Source: Corallococcus interemptor (GTDB taxonomy: Bacteria > Myxococcota > Myxococcia > Myxococcales > Myxococcaceae). Taken from it: a DNA stretch of 64,000 bases. Each line of letters opens with the position of its first letter. Within the stretch, counting starts at the first letter, position 1. Below, in pieces: positions 54,574 to 64,000 of the stretch. Under the pieces are notes generated by a model. That model was not told the origin of the DNA, did not search any database, and saw only the letters and a program-made list of their open reading frames with translations. The stretch is from assembly GCF_003668875.1 (NCBI RefSeq), contig NZ_RAWM01000015.1:44336-108335 (forward strand), written 5' to 3'. Both the position numbers and the translations under genes were made by a program.

Positions 54574-56817
54574 TCAGGCCCGCGACTTGGAGAAGACGAT
54601 GCTCGTGCCCGTGCCCGGCACCGTCACGGTGAAGGTGCGCTCCACGGTGGCCAGGCCGTTGCCGCCGCGCGACGCCAGCTCCAGGAAGAACGCGCCCGTG
54701 GTCTTCAGGTGGAAGGACTGGGCCCACGACTGGGACAGGTCCTTGAACGTGCCGGCGAAGACGGAAGGCGAGCGCTGCTCGCTGTTGCGCAGGTCCAGGA
54801 GCCCCGCGCGCAGGTCGCGCCACTTGGACACGGTGCCGGGGTTCTTCTGGATGATCTCCGCGAACGTCAGCATGCCGTTGCCCAGCTGCCCCTCGGTGTA
54901 CGCGAAGGTCCCGACGAGCGGGTTGTTCTTCAGGTGCGCGGCGGCCGTCCTCGCGGCGTCGGCGGCGGACCAGTTGTGCGCCAGGTACTCCTTCCACAGG
55001 GGCGCGTAGACGGACTCGCGCACGGTGGGCCGGTCGCGGCACTGCACGTTGTACCAGGGCAGGGCGCGGGCCAGCGCGCGGGCGAAGGCGGAGTGGGCAT
55101 CCGGATCCGCCGCGTGCTGGATGACGTCGCGCAGCGTCCGGTTGTCCAGCTTCAGCTCCACGCGCGTCTCAATCTCCTTGCCGCCGGAAGCGTCGCGGAT
55201 CCGCTTGAGGACCTCCTCCTCCTCGGCGTCATCCAGCGCGCCCCACACGATGGCCTCGTCCACGGCCTGGCGCAGGTCGTGGTCCGACAGCTTGCGCGCG
55301 TCGTGGGCCAGCAGCAGGTACAGGCCCAGGTCGAAGTCAGCGACGGTGGGGGACTTGCGGAACTCCGCCATGTCCGCCTTGAAGTCCGCCGTCCAGTGCA
55401 TGTACGGCGTGAGCAGCGTGCCCTTGTAGCCGCGCACGCCCAGGAACGAGATGCGCTGGGGCGACTCCTTCTCCAGGCTGTTGCGCTGCACCACCTGGGT
55501 GAGCTCGCGCGTGTCGCTGCCGCCCAGCGCCCACTTGCCCAGCTTCAGGGAGAAGCCCCAGGCCTTGGACTCCTTGTTGACCTCCTTGAGCAGGCACTGC
55601 TCCAGCGCCATCCCTTCCGCCTGCATCTTCTGCATCGCGCTGTCCATCCGCCCGGACACGAGCAGCGGGTGCAGCGTGCGGGCCTGCGCGTCGGTGCACA
55701 CGGTGGACAGGAGCGTGGTCTGCTCGCGCAGGCGCAGGTATTCGTAGCGGAAGCCCAGCTCGAACTTGGACTCGGCCAGCGCCTGGACGCGCGTGCGCAC
55801 GTCCGCGCGCAGCTTCTCCCACTGCGTGCGCAGCGCCGTGGTGTTGGCCTCCAGCTCTCCGAAGCCCAGCCGGTCCAGGATGATGCGCAGCACCTTCGTC
55901 TCGTTCTCGGAGAGGGTGTGCGCTTCCAGCTTCGTCATCAGGGAGTCGAACTCGGACAGCGGCACCGACAGCAGTCCTTCGAGGACGTGCTCCACCTGGG
56001 TGACGAGGGCGGCCGGGTCGGTGAGGCTGGCCTCCACGTGGAGGCTGGCCGTCACGCCGGCCTCGCGCGCCACCACCTTCTTCACCTGCACGCGCACCTG
56101 GCCGGCCGCGGGGCGGGAGAAGATGACGGCGTAGTCGTCCACCACCTTCACCTTCGCGGACACGGTGGCGCCCGCCTTGGCCTCGAAGGCGACCATCGTG
56201 CTGGCGGACAGGAGCTTCGTCAGCGTCTGGAGGTTGGACGTGTAAACGTCCGTCCAGTCCAGCGTCGCGGTGACGGACAGCTCACCGCGCGCCTGGAAGG
56301 CGATGGCGTCCCCCACGCCCAGCTTGTCCAGCGACGCCGTGAGCAGGGGCAGCCGCAGCTCCGGCGCGTCCTTCTTCAGCGCGTCGCGCGCCTTCGTGTC
56401 CTGCGTGTGCCGGTGGTAGTCCGCCAGCAGCACGCGCACGTCGCCGTTGGCCGCCAGCGCCACGTAGGGCAGCGGGAAGCCGACCTCCGCCTTCACGCGC
56501 GCCTCCACGCCGTACTTCAGCCATGCGTTGTCGCCGCCGTAGACGAGCGCCGGGGCCAGCTGCGTCGCCGAGCCGCCCGGGGCGCCGGCCGGAGCCTCAC
56601 CCACGACACCGGCCGCGTCCACGTCCGCGGGGGCGTCATAGCCCTCCACGAAGCCGCGCGCGGACACGTCGAAGGCGAACGTCAGGGGGCCCAGCTTCTC
56701 CCCGGCGGGGAGCGCGTAGCTGGCGGTCGGCAATTCCACGCGGATGTCCGAGCCCTTGAGCGGCGCATCCGGCAGCACCTTCGACACTTCGTCCAGCAGC
56801 ACGAGCTTCCACGACAT
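54574..56817 (-). CDS. large hypothetical protein (747 residues)
   Basis: No signal peptide and no membrane helix, so it is likely cytoplasmic or exported without one. The N-terminal 250 residues look beta-rich (SYALPAGEKLGPLTFAFDVSARGFVEGY, VYGGDNAWLKYGVEARVKAE), the rest mainly helical with a beta-rich end (ATVERTFTVTVPGTGTSIVF). No motif is recognised. 85 bases downstream is nothing but the divergent-looking promoter side of the bestrophin gene. It sits 60 bases after the start of the next leftward gene (56878-58164), so these two may be co-transcribed. Confidence 0.65.
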   Translation of the reverse strand: MSWKLVLLDEVSKVLPDAPLKGSDIRVELPTASYALPAGEKLGPLTFAFDVSARGFVEGYDAPADVDAAGVVGEAPAGAPGGSATQLAPALVYGGDNAWLKYGVEARVKAEVGFPLPYVALAANGDVRVLLADYHRHTQDTKARDALKKDAPELRLPLLTASLDKLGVGDAIAFQARGELSVTATLDWTDVYTSNLQTLTKLLSASTMVAFEAKAGATVSAKVKVVDDYAVIFSRPAAGQVRVQVKKVVAREAGVTASLHVEASLTDPAALVTQVEHVLEGLLSVPLSEFDSLMTKLEAHTLSENETKVLRIILDRLGFGELEANTTALRTQWEKLRADVRTRVQALAESKFELGFRYEYLRLREQTTLLSTVCTDAQARTLHPLLVSGRMDSAMQKMQAEGMALEQCLLKEVNKESKAWGFSLKLGKWALGGSDTRELTQVVQRNSLEKESPQRISFLGVRGYKGTLLTPYMHWTADFKADMAEFRKSPTVADFDLGLYLLLAHDARKLSDHDLRQAVDEAIVWGALDDAEEEEVLKRIRDASGGKEIETRVELKLDNRTLRDVIQHAADPDAHSAFARALARALPWYNVQCRDRPTVRESVYAPLWKEYLAHNWSAADAARTAAAHLKNNPLVGTFAYTEGQLGNGMLTFAEIIQKNPGTVSKWRDLRAGLLDLRNSEQRSPSVFAGTFKDLSQSWAQSFHLKTTGAFFLELASRGGNGLATVERTFTVTVPGTGTSIVFSKSRA

Positions 56818-56877
56818 GACGGCTCCCTCCCACGACGTCCACGGAAAGGCCGCATCCTACATCGCCGGTCGGACGTG

Positions 56878-58164
56878 TCAGGGCACGTCGTGGACCTGCT
56901 GGAGCAGGGGCGCTCCGTCCGCCTTCACGACGATGGGCTCCGGCATCAGCCCCTGGACGCACGAGCGGATCTGCGCCTCGGACTCGTCCACGCGCTCCAG
57001 GACCAGCGACGTCGTGCGGGTGGGGAGCGCGCGCGGCCACTGGCCCCCTTGCGCGCGGGCCGCGTCGACCTCCGCCAGGGCGATGAGGGACTCGGAGCGC
57101 AGCGCGCGCAGGTCCAGCGCCTCCTGGTCCTCGGACGACAGGCGCACCGACGGGGCCTCCGCCTGGCGGAAATACGCCCCGGCGGTCCGCGCCTCCAGGG
57201 CCGTCAGCGCGCGGCGGCGCTCCTCCGGCGGTTGATCCGCCACGGCGATGAGGCGGTCCGCGTCCTCCACCCACTGGCGCCACTGGAGCCGGCGCCGCAG
57301 GGCCCGGGGCTGCCCGGGCGCGTCGAACCACGTGGGCGGCAGCGCGGCGCGGCCTTCCTCGGTGAGCAGGTCGCGGAAGGCGTGCAGCTGCGCGGCGACG
57401 GACTCCTCGTGCAGCGTCAGGGACACCGGCGGGATGCCCTCGTGCAGCCGGGTGAGCTGGGAGATGGCCTGGCGCTTGCGGGTCAGCGAAGCCGAATCGA
57501 GCGCGTCCGCGCAGGCCCGCCACGCCCGCGTGTAGCCCGACGCGGACAGCCGCTGCCCCACGAGCCCGCCGCCCAGGGCCAGCTCCCGGCTGAGCGCGAG
57601 CGTGTCCACGCACGTGTCCACCGCCAGGTCCGCGTCTCCGCGCGACACGAGCAGCCGCGTCTCCAGCGCCGCGTCCTCCACCACGCGCCGGAGCGCCTGG
57701 AGCAGCGCGTCCCGGCGGGACACCTCCGGACCGGACAGGGGACGCAGGTCCTCCGGGAGCCCGCCGGACTCCGCGTGGGTGGCGGCGAGCACCTGCCGCA
57801 TCAGCGGGCGGCCCCGCTCCAGGGCGTCGCGGCGGGAGGCGGGGAGGTCCGTCACCGGAGCGTGGCCTTCCAGCACGGCCTCGAGCGTCTCGGCCTCCGC
57901 GTCGGTGAGGGCCGGGGCTTCACGGGCCTGCTGGAGCAGCGCGGGCAGGAGCGGCGCCATCGCGTCCCCGAAGCTGCCGGGCCGTGAGGGGGTGACGTGC
58001 ACCGGGCGCGGGTGTTCCGCCTGCGTCAGGATGTTCACCTCGCGCAGCAGCCGCTCCTCCAGCGCGTCGGTGCGAAGGTGCTGGTGCGCCAGCGCCCCGA
58101 GGCTCACGAGGACGGACAGGGTCACGCCTCCCATGAGGGCGGGGAGGGGGCGCTTCAGGGCCAT
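56878..58164 (-). CDS. hypothetical protein with N-terminal membrane anchor
   Basis: The 428-residue protein has a single hydrophobic segment at about residues 8-26 (PALMGGVTLSVLVSLGALA), then an all-alpha region rich in Leu, Arg and Ala. The rest should be periplasmic. The layout resembles a family of uncharacterised myxobacterial proteins near kinases and secretion genes, but I cannot name it. ATG 58164 is chosen so that the anchor is at the very N-terminus. It reads into the 747-residue gene downstream. Confidence 0.65.
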   Translation of the reverse strand: MALKRPLPALMGGVTLSVLVSLGALAHQHLRTDALEERLLREVNILTQAEHPRPVHVTPSRPGSFGDAMAPLLPALLQQAREAPALTDAEAETLEAVLEGHAPVTDLPASRRDALERGRPLMRQVLAATHAESGGLPEDLRPLSGPEVSRRDALLQALRRVVEDAALETRLLVSRGDADLAVDTCVDTLALSRELALGGGLVGQRLSASGYTRAWRACADALDSASLTRKRQAISQLTRLHEGIPPVSLTLHEESVAAQLHAFRDLLTEEGRAALPPTWFDAPGQPRALRRRLQWRQWVEDADRLIAVADQPPEERRRALTALEARTAGAYFRQAEAPSVRLSSEDQEALDLRALRSESLIALAEVDAARAQGGQWPRALPTRTTSLVLERVDESEAQIRSCVQGLMPEPIVVKADGAPLLQQVHDVP

Positions 58165-58318
58165 CGGGATGGGACTCCAGGAGGGGGGCCCGGAATGTCG
58201 CACGAAACGCCAGGGCCCTACAGCCTCCCCCCGGAGGCGCCGTCAGCTGGCGAGCAGGACGCCCACTCGCGCCTGTCAGGTCCGCTACCTGGCAGGCAGG
58301 TGTGGGTGACGCTGTCGC

Positions 58319-59833
58319 TCAAGGTGCGGCGGTGGAGGCCGCTTCGGACGTGGCGGTCCGGGACTCGCCCAGCCGGCGCAGGAGCAGGTCCGCCAGGTCG
58401 CGGGCCTGCGAGCGGATCTCCGGCACGGCGGTGGTCTCCCACAGGTCGCCCCGGCGCGTCGGGCCCAGGGTGAAGAGGTGGGGGGACGGCTGGCCGCGCG
58501 CGTCCAGCACCGCGCCGTCGGACGCCGTCGCCAGCCCCATGCCCAGCGCGTCCGGGCGGGCCTGGCCCGACTCCAGCAGGCCGCGCATGACGGGCTGGCC
58601 GCGCGAGGCCGGGTTCGACTCGGGGCCGGTGCAGTTGATGACGTGCTGCACGCGCAGCACCCGGGGCTCGCGCGCGCCCCGGGGGCGCAGGTGGACCGCC
58701 ACCGCGTCCGGCTCCAGCTCGAAGCGCAGCACGTGGCCCGCGTGGAGCACCAGCCGTCCGTCGCGCCGCCACGCGTCCAGCACGTCGTGGATCTCCGGCG
58801 CCATGCGGTGGCGGTGCACCTCCCAGTACGCCCGCAGGTGGCGCAGGAAGCGCCGCCGCTCCGGCTCCGACAGCCGCTGCCACAGGGGCGTCGTCACCGG
58901 CCGCAGCGCGTCCACCGCCGCGCGCCAGTCCGCGCCCGCCGCCGCCTGCGCGTCCACCTCCTGGCGCAGGGTGCGCAGCACGTCGCGGACGCGCAGCGTG
59001 CTGAAGGGCACCACGTCCTCCGCGTCAGGGGACGCGGTCTCCGCGTCGCGACAGCGGTCCATCTCCCGGCGCACCGAGCGCAACAGCTCGCGGATGCGCA
59101 GGGGCTCCGCCGCCGCGGGCGTCTTCGCGCCGTGCGCGCGGTGCGGGTGCGGCAGCAGGCCGTGCCGCGACAGCGCGTGCACCGGGCCCTGGTGCCCGCG
59201 CTCGCCCAGCGACAGCACCGTGTCCACCATGGTGAGCGCCGTGCCGATGAGCAGCACCGACTCCCCGGAACCAATGCCCTCCAGCGCCCCGGCCATCCAC
59301 GGCGAGCGGTGGTAGCGCGGGCTCGCGTACAGCCCGCCATCCGGCACGCGCAGGTCCGCGGGCAGCGCGTTGCCCAGCGCGAGCACCCCGCTGCGCGCCT
59401 CCAGGCGCTGGCCATTCGCGAGCGTCACCCGCACGCCGTCCGCCGTGTCCTCCACCGCCGTCACTTCCGCGCGCGGCGTCTCCAACCGGACGCCCGGCGC
59501 GGCGCGCGCGGCGGTGTCCTTCAGCAGGGACTCCAGGTACTGGCCATAGCGGCGGCGCTCGGCGAAGGCGGACGGCGGCGTGTCCGGCGACTCCACGCGC
59601 AGCCAGCGCACGAAGTGCTCCGGGTCGTCGACCCACGCGCTCATGCGGCCGGCCGGCACGTTGAGCAGGTGACGGGCGCTGGTGGTCGAGTACGCCACCC
59701 CCCGCCCCAGCCGCTCCCCGCGCTCCACCAGGGCCACGCGCAGGGGCGAACGGGCGCCCCGCAAGAGATTGGCCGCGAGCAGCGTCCCGCTGGCGCCCGC
59801 GCCGATGATGATCACGTCCTGCCGTGAGTGCAC
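58319..59833 (-). CDS. FAD/NAD(P)-binding oxidoreductase (hydroxyacylglutathione-independent type unknown)
   Basis: The 504-residue protein begins with an FAD-binding Rossmann motif VIIIGAGASG (residues 7-16), followed by the GRGVAYSTTSARHLLNVPAGRMSAW segment of the FAD-NAD(P)-binding family (PF13454 type), VLALGNALP and a second VLLIGTALTMVDTVL motif. Family members are flavoprotein oxidoreductases with unknown substrates. The GTG at 59833 lies six bases after a TACAAT box, which suggests a leaderless transcript (see promoter). The nearest upstream gene, the hydroxylase (59962-60804), reads the same way 128 bases before. Confidence 0.85.
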   Translation of the reverse strand: MHSRQDVIIIGAGASGTLLAANLLRGARSPLRVALVERGERLGRGVAYSTTSARHLLNVPAGRMSAWVDDPEHFVRWLRVESPDTPPSAFAERRRYGQYLESLLKDTAARAAPGVRLETPRAEVTAVEDTADGVRVTLANGQRLEARSGVLALGNALPADLRVPDGGLYASPRYHRSPWMAGALEGIGSGESVLLIGTALTMVDTVLSLGERGHQGPVHALSRHGLLPHPHRAHGAKTPAAAEPLRIRELLRSVRREMDRCRDAETASPDAEDVVPFSTLRVRDVLRTLRQEVDAQAAAGADWRAAVDALRPVTTPLWQRLSEPERRRFLRHLRAYWEVHRHRMAPEIHDVLDAWRRDGRLVLHAGHVLRFELEPDAVAVHLRPRGAREPRVLRVQHVINCTGPESNPASRGQPVMRGLLESGQARPDALGMGLATASDGAVLDARGQPSPHLFTLGPTRRGDLWETTAVPEIRSQARDLADLLLRRLGESRTATSEAASTAAP

Positions 59834-59839
59834 CGCCCG

Positions 59840-59868
59840 ATTGTAGGTCCGGCCCCCCCGGATGCCAT
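59840..59868 (-). promoter_or_regulatory. promoter for FAD protein, leaderless mRNA likely
   Basis: On the minus strand, ATGGCA and TACAAT are 17 bases apart (TACAAT at 59840-59845, ATGGCA at 59863-59868), matching consensus at four and five positions. The GTG start codon begins seven bases after TACAAT, where transcription would start, so the mRNA may have no leader. No Shine-Dalgarno is visible. Confidence 0.55.
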
Positions 59869-59961
59869 CCCTCCCGGGCGTCGTCTTCCGCCCGGACTGT
59901 CCGTCGGCCCACGGCCGCTGGCCCTCCAGGACCGCCGTGGGACGTCGGGGCGCGACGGACC

Positions 59962-60804
59962 TCAGAGCGCCTGACGCGCCTCGGGCACCGCGGGGACGGA
60001 AGGGGCAGGGGGCGGCACCGCCAGCCGCTCTCCCATGCGCGTCAGCCCCTCGCCATCCCGGGCGCGCGCGTGCACCTGGGGATAGTCGGGGAACGCGGTG
60101 CCGAACCACCGGTCCAGCACCACGGTGTAGAGGCCATAGTGGCCCTGGTAGCGCGCATGGTGCAGCGCGTGGAACGTGGGGGTGAAGAGGACGCGGCCCA
60201 CCCAGGACGTCACGAAGCGCTTGGGCAGCCACTCCGTGTTGCCGTGCCCGAACGCGTTGAGAACGTAGTTGGTCAGCATGTAGGCCAGCACGCCCACCTG
60301 CGAGCCGGGGAACAGGTGCATGGCCGCGAAGTGCATGCCCAGCCCGCCGCCCATCAGCACCACCCGCTCCACCACGGAGAACGACAGCGCGGTGAGCGGC
60401 TCCGTCACCTGCGCGACGTGGTGCTGCGCGTGGAAGCGGTAGAAGCGCGGCAGGTGCAGCAGCCGGTGCGTCACGTAGAACCAGACCTCGAAGCCCACGA
60501 ACATCCACGCGTACGACCACAGCGCCGTGGAGAGGCTGAAGGGCCCGTACAGGGGGCCGGTGAAGGACCGGAAGGCCCCGATGAGCACCGCGTCCGTCAG
60601 CACCACGCCCGCCGCCGCCAGCGCCTCGCTGCGCAGCTGCCCCTGGGACAGCTCCCGCCGGTAGACCCGGAAGCGCGCCGCCCACCGCGTGCGCCACACC
60701 AGCCACCCGCCCACCACCGTCAGCAGCTTGAGCGTCCCCGAGATGAGCAGGACCCCCAGGAACAGCACCGGCAGCGACGGACTCTGAGGCAGCAGCATCA
60801 GCAT
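59962..60804 (-). CDS. sterol desaturase / fatty-acid hydroxylase family protein
   Basis: The 280-residue membrane protein has the three histidine boxes of the fatty acid hydroxylase superfamily: HRLLH (113-117), HAQHH (125-129) and HALHH (212-216), with NAFGHGN at about 183-189, and four hydrophobic helices. It should bind two irons and hydroxylate or desaturate a lipid in the membrane. ATG 60804 has GGGGAGG six bases before it; the farther ATG at 60828 does not. It is divergent from a TetR gene, with a perfect palindrome between them, so it is probably repressed by that regulator. Confidence 0.9.
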   Translation of the reverse strand: MLMLLPQSPSLPVLFLGVLLISGTLKLLTVVGGWLVWRTRWAARFRVYRRELSQGQLRSEALAAAGVVLTDAVLIGAFRSFTGPLYGPFSLSTALWSYAWMFVGFEVWFYVTHRLLHLPRFYRFHAQHHVAQVTEPLTALSFSVVERVVLMGGGLGMHFAAMHLFPGSQVGVLAYMLTNYVLNAFGHGNTEWLPKRFVTSWVGRVLFTPTFHALHHARYQGHYGLYTVVLDRWFGTAFPDYPQVHARARDGEGLTRMGERLAVPPPAPSVPAVPEARQAL

Positions 60805-60850
60805 CACGGACCTCCCCGGACACCCCATGGATAGGGCCCGCCCGGAGTTG

Positions 60851-60866
60851 TTGTCAACTTTGACAA
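60851..60866. promoter_or_regulatory. TetR-type operator between hydroxylase and regulator genes
   Basis: TTGTCAA-CT-TTGACAA is a perfect 16-base palindrome (60851-60866) lying 47 bases from the hydroxylase start and 50 from the TetR start. Each arm also contains a TTGACA -35 box reading toward each gene (leftward TTGACA, 18 bases, TATCCA), so repressor binding would block both promoters. Confidence 0.7.
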
Positions 60867-60916
60867 TAGTGTCCGTGCATTGAACGACGAAGCCCGGTGA
60901 TTAGGATGTGCGGCCG

Positions 60917-61582
60917 ATGGCAACCAAGCGTTCCCAGGGCCGCGCTCCGGCCCGGCGCAAGCGCCGCACCCCGGAGGAGGCGCGCGAGGCCATCCTCCAG
61001 GCCGCCGAGCCGCTGCTGATGGAGCAGGGGCCGGACCGGGTGGGGCTGCAGGCGGTGGCGAAGGCGGCGGGGGTGAGCCACGCGCTCGTCACGCACTACT
61101 TCGGCACCTATGAGGCCCTGGTGCGCGAGGTGCTCCTGCGCCGCAACGAGCTGATGGTCGCGTCCTTCCGGGAGCAGCTGCTCGCGGCGGAGGCGCCGCC
61201 GGACGCAGGCCAGCTGCTGGAGCGCTTCTTCTCCATGGTCCAGCAGGGAAGGCACGGCCGGCTGATGGCCTGGGCGCTGCTCAGCGGCCGCGCCGAGCAC
61301 ATGCCGCTGGCCCCCGCCCAGGGGCTGCGGCTGCTGGCGGACGCGCTGGAGTTCCAGTCCGGCCGCGTGGCGGAGGCGCAGGGCACGCCGCCGCCGTCGC
61401 GCGAGACCGTGGACATGACGCTCATCGTGGCGCTGTGCGCGTCGCAGTGGTTCATGCTCGCGCGCGAGATGCTGCTGCCCGTGATGGGCCACCCGGCGGA
61501 CGCGGGCTCGGACGCGAAGTTCCGCGAGGTGCTGGGCGGGATGCTCCAGCGCTCGCTCGGGGTGAAGCCCCGCGAGGGCTGA
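60917..61582 (+). CDS. TetR family transcriptional regulator
   Basis: The 221-residue protein begins with an Arg/Lys-rich tail and then an HTH (AREAILQAAEPLLMEQG, VGLQAVAKAAGVSHALVTHYF at about 38-60), followed by a helical domain with ARLM-like QQGRHGRLMAWALLSGR. It likely represses the divergent hydroxylase gene through the palindrome. The first ATG at 60908 is possible, but 60917 is chosen as the closer fit to TetR N-termini. It ends one base before the stop of the convergent kinase. Confidence 0.88.
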   Translation: MATKRSQGRAPARRKRRTPEEAREAILQAAEPLLMEQGPDRVGLQAVAKAAGVSHALVTHYFGTYEALVREVLLRRNELMVASFREQLLAAEAPPDAGQLLERFFSMVQQGRHGRLMAWALLSGRAEHMPLAPAQGLRLLADALEFQSGRVAEAQGTPPPSRETVDMTLIVALCASQWFMLAREMLLPVMGHPADAGSDAKFREVLGGMLQRSLGVKPREG

Positions 61583-62572
<990 letters not shown>

Positions 62573-62799
62573 CGCGGCCCGCTCCCACCCACACGTCCAT
62601 CCGAGGCCGTCACCGTTCCTCGTGGCGGGGGTCCCCGACTTCGGGCGCGGCCTGCGGAGGACCATCCAACACCGCCGCCTCGTGCCCGGCAAGCTGTGCG
62701 CGAGTACGGGGTGACGTCGGGCCGACACCGCGCGGCTTCACATCCCAGCTGTCATTTTCCACTGGGAAATCCAGGCGCGCGCGGGCGGTACGTCGGGCT

Positions 62800-63759
62800 T
62801 CAGGCGCCGCAGTCCGCGCGGCAGCTGTCCGCGGTGTTGCCGGAGCCCGGCTTCTCGGTGAACTGGCAGACGCCGTCGCCGCAGCGGAACAGCTCCACCG
62901 GCTGCACGCGCGTGGTGATGACCGGGTACGTCTTCCCGTTGTACGTGCACTGCGTGTAGTAGGGCTTGCTCGGGTCGCTCTTCGTACAGAACTGCGCGCA
63001 GCTGCCAATGTTGGTGATGGGCGCGCAGGTGTCCGCCTTCAGCGTCAGGCCACACGCGCGCGTGGAGCTCTCCGCCGTGCTGAAGTCCCGGTCGCGCGCC
63101 GCGAACAGGCCCTCGTTCGCGAAGAGGTTGCCGAAGAAGCAGGCCTCCTTCTCGCTGAACAGCGAAAGCTCTTCCGCGGACCAGGCGACCTCCGCGCCCG
63201 ACGCCGTGCGGCCCAGCGCGGACAGCGGGATGTGCATCCCGTACTTGTTCGCGTGCGCCGCCAGGCACGCGCTCACCACCTGCTGCTCCGCCACCGTCGC
63301 GGGCTTGCCGGAGGACCAGCCCGGCGCCAGCCCCAGGCTGCCCTGCCACGTGTAGCTCGTCCCCGTGGCCGTGGACTGGAAGGTGCGCGTCTCGCCCTCG
63401 GGCACCGCGCACTTCACGACGTACGCCATCACCATGGCCGCGTCCGCGTTCTGGTTGAACCAGTCGTTGAAGCTCGCGGTGGCCAGCCCGTTGAGCGTCA
63501 TCCCGTTCAACGTCATCCCGTTCAACGTCATCCCGTTGAGGGTCATGCCGTTCAGGGTCATGCCGTTGTCCACCTGCTGTGCCTGATCCACCGACGCGAA
63601 GCGGGCCTCACTCGCGGCGTCCTCCGGCATCGCGCCGCAACCCACGAGGGCGATGAGCGCCCCCGTCAGCAGGACCGACGTCAGGGGTTTGCGTGAAGTG
63701 GTGGGGGTTGACCACTCGCTGCATCCATTACCAGGCCGAAAAGCAGGGGTGAGGCGCAT
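62800..63759 (-). CDS. lipoprotein with NGMTL pentapeptide repeats
   Basis: The 319-residue protein has a long N-terminus with lipobox LVGC (Cys41), then five tandem NGMTL repeats at residues about 65-90, and a region with paired cysteines (CFFGNLF, CAPITNIGSCAQFC, QCTYNG, CGDGVCQF, CRADCGA). The repeats look like the short Asn/Gly/Leu solenoids common in myxobacterial surface proteins. A C-terminal CGDGVCQFTE fits a Cys-rich module. The function is unknown; it should be outside the cytoplasm. The start is uncertain because the N-terminus is long for a lipoprotein. Confidence 0.75.
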   Translation of the reverse strand: MRLTPAFRPGNGCSEWSTPTTSRKPLTSVLLTGALIALVGCGAMPEDAASEARFASVDQAQQVDNGMTLNGMTLNGMTLNGMTLNGMTLNGLATASFNDWFNQNADAAMVMAYVVKCAVPEGETRTFQSTATGTSYTWQGSLGLAPGWSSGKPATVAEQQVVSACLAAHANKYGMHIPLSALGRTASGAEVAWSAEELSLFSEKEACFFGNLFANEGLFAARDRDFSTAESSTRACGLTLKADTCAPITNIGSCAQFCTKSDPSKPYYTQCTYNGKTYPVITTRVQPVELFRCGDGVCQFTEKPGSGNTADSCRADCGA

Positions 63760-64000
63760 GTTGGGGGCTCCCGCTCGGGGGTCGTCGGAGGTCCGACTTC
63801 CAGAATGTCAGGCAGTCCAGGCTTTCAGCCAGAAAGGTGCTGAAACTGTCAGACAGGGGAATCGTGACGGATTCAGGATCGGAAATAAATACGTCTCCGT
63901 CAAAAAATTATTGTGTGGGTCCAATTCGCACGGGGCCAGGGTAGGGCCGTGAAGGGCATGGAACCACCACCGAAGACATGTGTGTTGGAAGGCGGGGGAG
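63760..64000. other. AT-rich upstream region at window end
   Basis: No gene is seen. Positions about 63875-63925 are the most AT-rich in the window, and the minus strand here holds TTGACG followed by an AT-rich run, so a promoter for the NGMTL lipoprotein gene (or a gene beyond the window) is possible but not clear. Confidence 0.35.

Noticed and set aside
63653..63952. Small plus-strand gene at the window end
   Set aside because: No ribosome site, no protein-like pattern, and it overlaps the start of the lipoprotein gene in antisense.

Overview
The window looks like chromosomal DNA of a fruiting myxobacterium (Myxococcota, suborder Cystobacterineae; a Corallococcus or Myxococcus relative is my best guess). 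The reasons are very high GC with GC-rich third positions, two related N-terminally extended Ser/Thr protein kinases, a sigma-54 enhancer-binding protein with a degenerate N-terminal sensor region, many lipoproteins, a DUF4215 cysteine-rich protein ending in a MYXO-CTERM-like tail, and a SitA-like lipoprotein toxin followed by an Imm11-like immunity gene. I see no rRNA, tRNA, CRISPR array, insertion sequence or prophage. Almost all DNA is coding; the only gene-free stretches above 300 bases are 22523-23216 and 27361-27722.

Layout. 0-8.4 kb: kinase fragment, alpha/beta hydrolase, DUF1206 membrane protein, glutamine synthetase, secreted C39-like peptidase, two paralogous lipoproteins (one fused to a ferritin-like domain), and a TetR regulator divergent from a VOC protein across a palindromic operator. 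8.9-16.4 kb: a tightly overlapping four-gene operon (MoxR ATPase, DUF5682 protein, VWA protein, SWIM/HEAT protein) that matches the uncharacterised YehL/YehM/YehP/YehQ set. 16.5-22.5 kb: membrane methyltransferase, TetR regulator, M20 peptidase, then an epimerase / DUF819 permease / beta-lactamase-like lipoprotein operon that may handle cell-wall dipeptides. 22.6-23.05 kb: a non-coding array of eleven palindromes. 23.2-27.4 kb: nitronate monooxygenase-like enzyme, OpgC-like acyltransferase, SitA-like toxin and immunity pair. 27.7-36.8 kb: Rnk, an OmpA/TSP3 protein paired with a DUF4215/MYXO-CTERM protein (an architecture like the TraB/TraA outer-membrane-exchange proteins), and a kinase with TPR repeats. 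36.8-45.4 kb: two tandem small paralogues with conserved 3' hairpins, an enhancer-binding protein, a HAD phosphatase, a TonB-dependent receptor with a partner lipoprotein, and a small lipoprotein/cytosolic pair.

45.5-53.3 kb carries a complete tryptophan-to-2-oxopentenoate branch (kynurenine monooxygenase, kynureninase, 3-hydroxyanthranilate dioxygenase, ACMS decarboxylase, aminomuconate semialdehyde dehydrogenase, aminomuconate deaminase, and a divergent 4-oxalocrotonate decarboxylase/hydratase). Seven genes run leftward with overlaps or gaps of at most 17 bases, so they should be one transcript. Tryptophan dioxygenase and kynurenine formamidase are not beside it. 53.3-64 kb: bestrophin-like channel, two large hypothetical proteins, an FAD protein with a likely leaderless promoter, a sterol-desaturase-like hydroxylase divergent from a TetR gene across a perfect 16-base palindrome, a soluble histidine kinase, and a lipoprotein with NGMTL pentapeptide repeats.
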